Positions 23,811-30,852 of a stretch of DNA of 64,000 bases are shown piece by piece; positions within the stretch are counted from its first letter, which is position 1; each line of letters starts with the position of its first letter. Below the pieces are notes generated by a model that saw only the letters and a program-made list of their open reading frames with translations, had not been told where the DNA came from and did no database searches. The DNA comes from Aldehydirespirator sp965204415. Lineage in GTDB: Bacteria; Actinomycetota; Acidimicrobiia; Acidimicrobiales; Aldehydirespiratoraceae. The position numbers were made by a program, and so were the translations under genes. The DNA lies in the NCBI GenBank assembly GCA_965204415.1, contig CBDBEL010000002.1, positions 124,001 to 188,000 of the forward strand, given 5' to 3'.

Positions 23811-25303
23811 CGCTACACCCCAACCGGTGGTCCCGCCGTCATCTGCGGGCGGAGTCAGCGCCGGAGCACCGCAGGCGCCTGAGCCTGGGGTTGGTCCTGG
23901 CCGGGACGCTGGTCGGATTCCTCGACTCCAACGTGGTGAATGTCGCCCTCCCCTCGATCGCGGCCGGGCTCAACGCCGACACCGGCATCGAGTGGGTCGT
24001 TACCGCTCACCTGCTGGCGCTCGGTGTCACCCAGGCACCAAGCGGGTGGCTGGCCGACCGGTGGGGGCTGCGCCCGGTCTTCCTGCGGGCGACTGGCGGG
24101 TTCGCTGCCTTCGCGGTCCTGTCGGCGGCTGCTCCCAACCTGGTGACCCTGGTGGTGGCCCGCATCGGGCAAGGTCTCTGCAGCGGCGCGACGCTGGTCG
24201 TCGGAACGCTGCTCATTTACGAGATGACGCCGCCCGAGACCCGGGGACGGATCATCGGCTACAGCGGCGGACTCTTCATGATCGCCCCGGCGCTGGGGCC
24301 GCTCCTCGGTGGTTGGGTGGTCACCTTCACCAGCTGGCGGTGGCTGTTCCTCGGCTTCGCCCCGGTCTGCGGGCTGCTGCTGATCGGAGCCCTGCGCTTC
24401 GTTCCCGTCAAGTCACCGGGCCAGCGACGTCCGATGGACCTGTTCGGCACCCTGTTGTTCACGGTGTCGCTGGTCGGATTCCTGACGGCCAGTTCCTACG
24501 CCTCCGACTGGGGACTGTCGTCGACGATCTTTGTCGCCACCATGGTGATGTCGCTGCTGATCGCCGCGGCCTTCTGGCTGCGGGCGACCCGCACCCCTCA
24601 CCCGTTGATCGATCCCAAGCTCTACAGCTCTCGGGACTTCTCGCTGTGCATGGTCGTCGTGGGGACGCTGGCTATGGCCCAGTTCGCCCGCCAGGTGTTC
24701 GTGCCCCTGGAGATGCAGGCGGTGCGAGGCCTGAGTCCGGTCGGTGCCGGCGCGGTGCTGACTCCCAGCGCCCTCCTGGCCGCAGCCACCATGCCCCTGG
24801 CCGGTCGGATGACTGACCGCTTCGGACCCAAGCCGCCCATCGTCGCTGGGATGTCGCTGGCCGCGCTGGCCACCGGCCTGCTGTCGACCACCGACCCCTC
24901 GACCCCCATCTGGCTCGTGGTGGTCTACATCGCCGGATCGGGCATCGGGGTAGCCATGGTGGCCATGCCGACCACCCTGCTCTGCCTCAGCGCGGTGGTC
25001 CGTCGGCTGCGGACCCAGGCCTCCGCGGTGAGGAACCTCACCGGTCGGGTGGCGGGCGCGCTGGGCACGGCGGTGATCGCCACCGTCATCGTGACAGATG
25101 TCGGGAGTCTCACCGAGCTGGGCACCGGGCCCGAAGTGCTGGCCAGGGCCCAGGATGCCTACAACAACGGGTTCCTGGTGGCCACCGTGATCATGGTGGC
25201 AGGAGTGGTGATGGCGCTGGGCCTGACGAACCGCCGCCCGAGTGACGACGAGGAGGCCATGGCCGGCGGGCATCCCGATGATGACGAGGTGCCGTGGCCA
25301 TGA
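23807..25303 (+). CDS. MFS transporter, DHA2 (14-helix, EmrB/QacA-like) type
   Basis: 498 residues with the 14-helix drug:H+ antiporter pattern: GTLVGFLDSNVVNVALPSIA in helix 1 (motif D1), PSGWLADRWGLRPVF for motif A and APALGPLLGGWVV for motif C. It probably exports a substrate analogue or intermediate, or takes up the growth substrate. The TTG start overlaps the lactonase stop (TTGA) and the gene's own stop is overlapped by the next ATG, so the four plus-strand genes are tightly coupled. The frame stays open 230 bases upstream, but inside the lactonase gene. Confidence 0.9.
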   Translation: MTLHPNRWSRRHLRAESAPEHRRRLSLGLVLAGTLVGFLDSNVVNVALPSIAAGLNADTGIEWVVTAHLLALGVTQAPSGWLADRWGLRPVFLRATGGFAAFAVLSAAAPNLVTLVVARIGQGLCSGATLVVGTLLIYEMTPPETRGRIIGYSGGLFMIAPALGPLLGGWVVTFTSWRWLFLGFAPVCGLLLIGALRFVPVKSPGQRRPMDLFGTLLFTVSLVGFLTASSYASDWGLSSTIFVATMVMSLLIAAAFWLRATRTPHPLIDPKLYSSRDFSLCMVVVGTLAMAQFARQVFVPLEMQAVRGLSPVGAGAVLTPSALLAAATMPLAGRMTDRFGPKPPIVAGMSLAALATGLLSTTDPSTPIWLVVVYIAGSGIGVAMVAMPTTLLCLSAVVRRLRTQASAVRNLTGRVAGALGTAVIATVIVTDVGSLTELGTGPEVLARAQDAYNNGFLVATVIMVAGVVMALGLTNRRPSDDEEAMAGGHPDDDEVPWP

Positions 25304-26181
25304 CCCATGAGCCGTTCGTGGACGCCCATGTGCACTTCTGGGATCGGTCGGTGGAGGAGCTCGAGTGGGCATGGCTCGACTCCGGGTTCTCGGCCTACCG
25401 GTTCGACAGCGACGAGGGCTACAGCGGCGAGAGTTACCTGCCCCCCGACCTGATGGCCGAGGCTGACGGCACCGGTCTGGCCGGCGTGGTGGGTGTGCAC
25501 TGCGCCGAGCCGATCCCTGACCCGGAGGTGGAGACCTCCTGGCTCGAGCGTGTAGCCGACCGCTACGGCCTGCCCGACGTCACCGTCGGCCGCTGCGAGT
25601 TGGCCCGACCCGGCACTCCCGCACTGCTGGAACGCCATCGCCGCCACCCGCGGTTCAGCGGGGTGAGGGACCTGACCGCCTACCAGAGCCTCTCGCCGGA
25701 CGACGCTGCCGCCGCTATGGAGGCCGCGGCCGCGTTGCGCATTTCCGTCGAGGTGAGGCGCCCTCATGACCAGCTCGGGGCTGTTGCCGGTATTGCGCGC
25801 CGCTGGCCCGGCGTCGTCGTGGTGTTGAGCCACGCCTGCCTGCCGTCGTCGCGGGACGCCGAGAGCCTGGCCGGGTGGTCGGCCGCGCTCGGAGAGTTGG
25901 CTGGCCGGGCCAGCGCGGTGGTGTGCAAGATCTCAGCGGTAGCCGGCCGCGCCGATCCCGACTGGACCGTCGACAGCATCCGGCCATGGATCCTGGCCGC
26001 GGTCGGAGCGTTCGGCCCCGACCGGTGCATGCTCGGCTCGAACTGGCCCGTCGACCGGCGCTACGGCTCGTACCGGAAGCTCATCGACGCCTACCGCGAG
26101 GTGCTGTCGGTGCTGGACCCCGCCGAACGCCAAGCAGTCCTCGCCGGCACCGCCCGCCGCGTGTACCAGATGCCCGATTAG
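25300..26181 (+). CDS. COG3618-like TIM-barrel hydrolase/lactonase (second copy)
   Basis: About 293 residues, related to the protein at 14553: FVDAHVHFWD (His10, His12) at the start and ADPDWTVDSIRPWILAAVGAF and MLGSNWPVDRRYGSY near the end. A tandem arrangement with an SMP-30 lactonase suggests hydrolysis of a lactone or related cyclic compound. The ATG at 25300 overlaps the upstream TGA (ATGA); a GTG two codons earlier is the alternative. It ends convergently with the alpha/beta-hydrolase gene. Confidence 0.9.
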   Translation: MTHEPFVDAHVHFWDRSVEELEWAWLDSGFSAYRFDSDEGYSGESYLPPDLMAEADGTGLAGVVGVHCAEPIPDPEVETSWLERVADRYGLPDVTVGRCELARPGTPALLERHRRHPRFSGVRDLTAYQSLSPDDAAAAMEAAAALRISVEVRRPHDQLGAVAGIARRWPGVVVVLSHACLPSSRDAESLAGWSAALGELAGRASAVVCKISAVAGRADPDWTVDSIRPWILAAVGAFGPDRCMLGSNWPVDRRYGSYRKLIDAYREVLSVLDPAERQAVLAGTARRVYQMPD

Positions 26182-26207
26182 CGGGGCGCCGTGAACCCGT
26201 ACAGCCA

Positions 26208-26894
26208 TCATCGGGTCAGGCGGTCGGCGAGCCAGCGGGCGATTCGATCTTCGAGCGGCTGGGCCTCCGGCTGCTCGAACTGGAGGACCGAGGCCATGGT
26301 GATGCCGATGCCTAGACCGTGGAAGACAGCCAGATCGCTGCCCTCGGGTGCCGACGCCAGGTAAGCGCCGACCGCGGCTCGCACCCCCTCACGATCCTCG
26401 GTCGACGCCATCGCGAAGACACTGACCGGCCTGGTGGCCAGGGCCGAGGCGATGCGGTCGGCATTCCGGGGCGAGACCACGCACAGGGCTCGCACCCCGC
26501 CGGCCGCGACGGCTGCCTCGACCGCGCTGGCTGCGGTGTCCTGCTCGGCCAGCACGCCCAGGCGGGCCGGATCCACGCCGTCCAGGTCGGCGATTACCTC
26601 CAGTGCCCTGGCCGCGTCGAGCTGCACCCGGCGGCGCTGGCCCGGCCCCATGCGGGCGTAGGTGCAGTCGCCCCGGCTGGCGCCGCGGCCCCTGATGTCC
26701 AGCATCAGCGTGGCCATGCCGTGCTGCGCCAGGAACTCCGAGGTCCGCTTCCAGGCATCGCGCTCGTGCCGGGAGCCTGCGACGGTCACCACCGCCGGCA
26801 GTGGCGCGTCCGAGGCGGGCCCGTGAAGCACCGCTCCGAGGGGCCATCCGTCGGCTGCGCTGAACGTGAGCTCGCGGGTCGAAGGCCAGTTCAT
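26208..26894 (-). CDS. Alpha/beta-hydrolase-fold protein without recognisable nucleophile
   Basis: 228 residues with the alpha/beta-hydrolase core: PAVVTVAGSRHERDAWKRTS (strand 3 and oxyanion region) and ATLMLDIRGRGASRGDCTY. Where the nucleophile elbow G-x-S-x-G should be, the sequence reads LGVLAEQDTAASAV, with no serine or cysteine at the turn. The protein is therefore probably not a classical hydrolase. It overlaps the next gene by ATGA, and both proteins share this loss. The function is unknown; a binding or scaffolding role is conceivable. Confidence 0.8.
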   Translation of the reverse strand: MNWPSTRELTFSAADGWPLGAVLHGPASDAPLPAVVTVAGSRHERDAWKRTSEFLAQHGMATLMLDIRGRGASRGDCTYARMGPGQRRRVQLDAARALEVIADLDGVDPARLGVLAEQDTAASAVEAAVAAGGVRALCVVSPRNADRIASALATRPVSVFAMASTEDREGVRAAVGAYLASAPEGSDLAVFHGLGIGITMASVLQFEQPEAQPLEDRIARWLADRLTR

Positions 26895-28012
26895 CGGTTC
26901 AGCACCTCCGCCAGCCAGCCGACCACCCGCGGCTCAAGGTCGTGATCGAGCTCGAACAGTTGGTAGCCCAATGCTGACCCCGGATACTCGACGTACTGGG
27001 ATCGGCCCGGTGGAGCGGCCGAATGCAACTCTCCCATGGCCCGGGTAGTGACCTGATGGCCGGTGCAGGTGATGTAGAGGGTGTCTACCGCACCGCTGGT
27101 GAGGTGGTCCGCCTCGCTCTTGTCCTGGGTCCGGTAGCCGGTGAGCAGGACCACAGCCACCACCCGGGAGTCCCGGCAGGACGCCCGCACCGCGTACTCG
27201 GCACCGTGCACCGTGCCCACCGTCGCCAGCCGGGTCTCATCCACCGACGCCAGGCCGGCGAGATGATCGAGCGCCGCCAGCGCGTCCTGCCATGCCAGAT
27301 CGCGGGTCTCGGGGTCGAGATCGAAGTAGGAGCCCCGGTTGATGCTCTCGCCCCGGCCCCGCCAGTCCAGGTTCAGCACCGCCAGGCCGGCCTCGGCCAG
27401 CAGACGCTGTAGGCGGGTGTAGGCGGCCCGGTCGCTGCGACCAGTGTGGAGCAGCACCACCCCGGGAGCCGGACTGTCACGCTGGGGAAGCCAGCGGGTG
27501 CCGTGCAGTCTCCAGCCGTCGGCGCCGTCGAGCACCACCTCGTCGACGGCGGCGGAAAGCACCGAGCGCTCTGAGATCCACGCCCGAACCCGGGCCACGA
27601 TGGCGTCGTCGGCCGTGGACTTGCCGACGCTGGCCACGATCAACTCAGAGTCCGGATGGGCTGAGGCGAGAAAGGCGTCGGCCATTGAGCGCAGCGAGCG
27701 CCGGTCGGACGCCGGAGTCACGCCCAGTATCGCCACCTCGGGCCATTCGCCCAGCAGTTCCAGGTCGGCACCTGCCAGCGGGGCGCCCCACAGGACAACC
27801 CCGCACACCGAGCCGTCATCGGCGGCCGCTCGCAGCGCAGCCGATCCGGCATCACCGACACCAACGACCACGCACGGCTGGGCTGACGCGGCCAGGCTGG
27901 CAGGCGCGTCCTGGGGCAGGCAATGCGACCAGGAAACGTCGGAGCCGCCGACGGCAAGACCGTCGACCAGAGTTGCCTCGCCCTCGCTGGCTACCACGAT
28001 GCAATGCACCAT
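26891..28012 (-). CDS. Tandem alpha/beta-hydrolase-like protein lacking nucleophiles
   Basis: About 373 residues. The C-terminal ~220 residues follow the hydrolase pattern: PGVVLLHTGRSDRAAYTR and LAVLNLDWRGRGESINRG. The elbow, however, is TVGTVHGAEYAV, with His in the serine position. The N-terminal ~150 residues look like the second half of another hydrolase domain (VVVGVGDAGSAAL, Asp in the serine position). This gives, with the downstream gene, three hydrolase-like units with no nucleophile. The ATG at 28012 directly follows a GTG (28015); GGAG lies six bases ahead of the ATG. The gene is divergent from the luciferase-like gene. Confidence 0.75.
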   Translation of the reverse strand: MVHCIVVASEGEATLVDGLAVGGSDVSWSHCLPQDAPASLAASAQPCVVVGVGDAGSAALRAAADDGSVCGVVLWGAPLAGADLELLGEWPEVAILGVTPASDRRSLRSMADAFLASAHPDSELIVASVGKSTADDAIVARVRAWISERSVLSAAVDEVVLDGADGWRLHGTRWLPQRDSPAPGVVLLHTGRSDRAAYTRLQRLLAEAGLAVLNLDWRGRGESINRGSYFDLDPETRDLAWQDALAALDHLAGLASVDETRLATVGTVHGAEYAVRASCRDSRVVAVVLLTGYRTQDKSEADHLTSGAVDTLYITCTGHQVTTRAMGELHSAAPPGRSQYVEYPGSALGYQLFELDHDLEPRVVGWLAEVLNR

Positions 28013-28105
28013 CACTTGCTCCGTCGCCTCGCCCGGTTGAGCGTCGCACCGGCGGGCCGGTACCGTCCGCGACTATATGACCGGCGATGCCGAGGAGACC
28101 TAGCG

Positions 28106-29032
28106 GTGCGGATTGGCGTCCACACCGGGCTTGAGCACACCACCACCGGCGACCTGCTGGATCTGTGGCGCTGGGCGGACGACGCCGGCTTCGACTGGAT
28201 CTCGGTCTGGGACCATCTGACATCGTCACAGACCACGTCGCCGGACCCGGCGCGGCTCACCCCGCCCGTCGCCGGGTGCCTGGAGGCCGTGTCGGCCCAC
28301 GCGGCCCTGGCCCTGACCACCTCGCGGGTCCGCTGCGGGAACCTCGTGTACTGCGCCGGGTACCGCAATGTCGCCGTGCTGGCCCAAGCCATGGTCACCA
28401 TCGACCACCTCTCCGGCGGACGCTGCGACGCGGGGCTGGGAGCGGGCTGGGCCAAGGCCGAGTACGACGCCTTCGGGATCCCCTTCCCGGACGCAGGCGA
28501 GAGGCTCGACCTGCTGGACGAGACTGCCCGAGCGATGCGGGCTCTGCTGGCCGGAGAGGGCCCGGTGTCGTTCGAGGGACGGCACGTGACGCTGCGCGAG
28601 GCCCGATGCCGGCCATCACCGTTGCAGGACCGGCTGCCCCTGTGGATCGGCGGGGGAGGAGAGCGCCGCACATTGAGGATCGCGGCGTCCTGGGCCGATG
28701 GCTGGAACGTCGCCTTCGTGCCGCCGGAGGTGTTCAAGGCCAAGCTCGCGGTGCTGCACGGCCACTGCGAGGTCGTGGGCCGCGACCCGAGCGAGATCCG
28801 GGCTTCGGTCAACGTGGGGGCGGTGTCCGACGAGGCTGACCTGGACCGCCGGTTCGGCATGGCCGCCGACCAGGTTCGAGCCGCGGTCCTCTCCGGCTCG
28901 GCCGGACAGATGACGGAGGACTTGGGCCGATACCGGGTCTGCGGTGCCGACCAGGTCAACGTGGCCGTCCGGGCTCCATGGGACCGTGACGTGCTCGAGA
29001 GGGTCCTCGAAGCTGCCCGCTCGCTCGTCTGA
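28106..29032 (+). CDS. LLM-class F420-dependent oxidoreductase
   Basis: 308 residues of the bacterial luciferase-like family, TIM-barrel enzymes using F420 or FMN. The N-terminus VRIGVHTGLEHTTTGDLLDL, then AGFDWISVWDHL, MVTIDHLSGGRCDAGLGAGW and PLWIGGGGERRTLRIAASWADGW are diagnostic. GTG at 28106 is preceded by GAGGAG eight bases away; the same frame is open upstream but lacks a ribosome site. It would oxidise or reduce a pathway intermediate; the substrate is unknown. It is convergent with the deacylase gene. Confidence 0.9.
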   Translation: MRIGVHTGLEHTTTGDLLDLWRWADDAGFDWISVWDHLTSSQTTSPDPARLTPPVAGCLEAVSAHAALALTTSRVRCGNLVYCAGYRNVAVLAQAMVTIDHLSGGRCDAGLGAGWAKAEYDAFGIPFPDAGERLDLLDETARAMRALLAGEGPVSFEGRHVTLREARCRPSPLQDRLPLWIGGGGERRTLRIAASWADGWNVAFVPPEVFKAKLAVLHGHCEVVGRDPSEIRASVNVGAVSDEADLDRRFGMAADQVRAAVLSGSAGQMTEDLGRYRVCGADQVNVAVRAPWDRDVLERVLEAARSLV

Positions 29033-29085
29033 GCAGTTCCTCGGACGTCTCGCCCAGTCACTGCGGATCACGCCCGCACCGGAGT

Positions 29086-30783
29086 TCAACCCCGGCGGCG
29101 GACCAGCCGGCCGGGGAGCGCTCCGGTGTGCTCGCCGTTCTCGAGCAGCACCTGGCCGCCGACCACGGTGGCCATGATGCCGTCGGCTCGCTGGGTCAGC
29201 CGGGTGGCGCCGGCCGGCAGGTCGTGGACAACCTCGGGGACGCACGGCTCCAGGCGGTCGAGGTCGATGATGTTCAGATCGGCCTCGAAGCCCTCGCGGA
29301 CCAGTCCCCGGTCAGCCATTCCCCAGATGCTTGAGGGCACCAGGGTGATCATGCGCACCGCCTCCTCGATGGTGAACTCGCCGAGGTCGCGGACCCAGTG
29401 GCTGAGCAGGTAGGTCTGCAGCGACGCGCTGATGATCTGGCTCACGTGGGCTCCGGCGTCGGAGAAGGTCATGACCGTGCGGGGATGGCGCAGCATCATC
29501 AGTACATCGTCGGGTTCGTCGTTGCTGGTGATCTGCAGGAAGAACGTGTCGAAGTCGGACTCCAGCCCCAGATCGATCATGGCCGCCACCGGATGAACGC
29601 CCCGGTCCGCGGCGACGCTGGCCAGCGTCGGCGAGACGCTCCGGTCGCGCTGCAACACGACGATCCGCTCGAACAGCGGCTTGCGGGCCACCTCCTTGCC
29701 TAGCGAGAAGTCCATGCCGCTGAGCGACTCGACCAGCTTCGATCGCACGTCGGCGTCTCTGAGCGCACCGGCCTGCTCGTCGAGGGGCCGGGCCCGCAGC
29801 TCGGCCCAGGCAGGCACCTTGTCGAAGGGCAGCCAGGTTTTGAAGTTGAACAGCGCGCCCGAGGGCATGCAGCTGCTCTGGCCCCACATCTGGGCCCCGT
29901 CTCGGGCGGCGTCGTCGAGGAGCCGCAACAGCTCCTGCCAGCGGTTGGGATCGCCGAAGGTGGATATCCCGAAGCTGACGGGCACCCGGTTGCCGACCGC
30001 TAGACGTCGGAGGCGGCCCATGGCCTCGGCCCGGCCCTCGGGGTCGGTGGCGGCCATGACCGACTCGTTGGCCAACTCGAACATCCCGCCCCCGGCATCG
30101 GCCATGGCGGCCACCAGGCGCTCGACCTCGGGCCAGGGCGCCACCCTGGACGCCACCGGACGGCCCGACGGAGTGGTGTGGTGGTGGCTCCTCGAGGTCG
30201 TGAAGCCCAGCGCCCCAGCGTTCAACCCGGCCCGCAGCTCGCGCTCCATGGCTTCTAGATCGTCCTCGGTCGCCTCCGACTCGAAGGCCCGCTCGCCCAT
30301 GGCATAGGTCCTCAGAGCGGAATGCCCCAGGTAGGAGCCGACGTTGATCCCCTTGGGCAGGCGGTCGAACGTGTCGAGGTACTCGGCGAAGGTCTCCCAC
30401 TCGAAGTGCACGCCGGCGGCCAGCGCCGCGGCCGGGATGTCCTCGGCCTTCTCGAGGTTGTCGATCACCAGTTGCTCCTGCCCCGACCGGCACGGGGCCA
30501 GGGTGAAGCCGCAATTGCCCACCACCACGGTGGTCACCCCGTGCCAGCAGGACGACGTACCCAGCGGATCCCAGAAGAACTGGGCGTCCATGTGGGTGTG
30601 GCCGTCGATGAAGCCCGGGGTGACGATGTGGTCGGAGGCGTCGATCTCGCGGGCGCCCCGGCCCTCCACCGCGCCGACGGCGACAATCTTGCGGCCCGAC
30701 ACGGCCACATCGGCGGGACGGGCCGGCATCCCGCTGCCGTCGACGACGACACCGTTGCGGACGACCAGGTCGTGGCTAGCCAT
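29086..30783 (-). CDS. N-acyl-D-amino-acid deacylase-family amidohydrolase
   Basis: 565 residues. The N-terminal beta-sandwich (HDLVVRNGVVVDGSGMPARP) is followed by the metal motif PGFIDGHTHMDAQ (His62, His64) and a TIM barrel, with GVTTVVVGNCGF, SDAGAHVSQI near the terminal metal Asp and GFEADLNIIDLD in the C-terminal strand. These are typical of D-aminoacylases and related amidohydrolases, which hydrolyse N-acyl or amide bonds. It is the last gene behind the second transporter set, 69 bases after the LivHMG stop. If co-expressed, it hints at an N-acylated or amide substrate for that transporter. Confidence 0.9.
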   Translation of the reverse strand: MASHDLVVRNGVVVDGSGMPARPADVAVSGRKIVAVGAVEGRGAREIDASDHIVTPGFIDGHTHMDAQFFWDPLGTSSCWHGVTTVVVGNCGFTLAPCRSGQEQLVIDNLEKAEDIPAAALAAGVHFEWETFAEYLDTFDRLPKGINVGSYLGHSALRTYAMGERAFESEATEDDLEAMERELRAGLNAGALGFTTSRSHHHTTPSGRPVASRVAPWPEVERLVAAMADAGGGMFELANESVMAATDPEGRAEAMGRLRRLAVGNRVPVSFGISTFGDPNRWQELLRLLDDAARDGAQMWGQSSCMPSGALFNFKTWLPFDKVPAWAELRARPLDEQAGALRDADVRSKLVESLSGMDFSLGKEVARKPLFERIVVLQRDRSVSPTLASVAADRGVHPVAAMIDLGLESDFDTFFLQITSNDEPDDVLMMLRHPRTVMTFSDAGAHVSQIISASLQTYLLSHWVRDLGEFTIEEAVRMITLVPSSIWGMADRGLVREGFEADLNIIDLDRLEPCVPEVVHDLPAGATRLTQRADGIMATVVGGQVLLENGEHTGALPGRLVRRRG

Positions 30784-30852
30784 CAGGGTCTCCCTTCCTT
30801 CGGAGCGATTGGGTGCGCGGACTCACGATTGACCCGTGCCCGGGGGCGGCCA

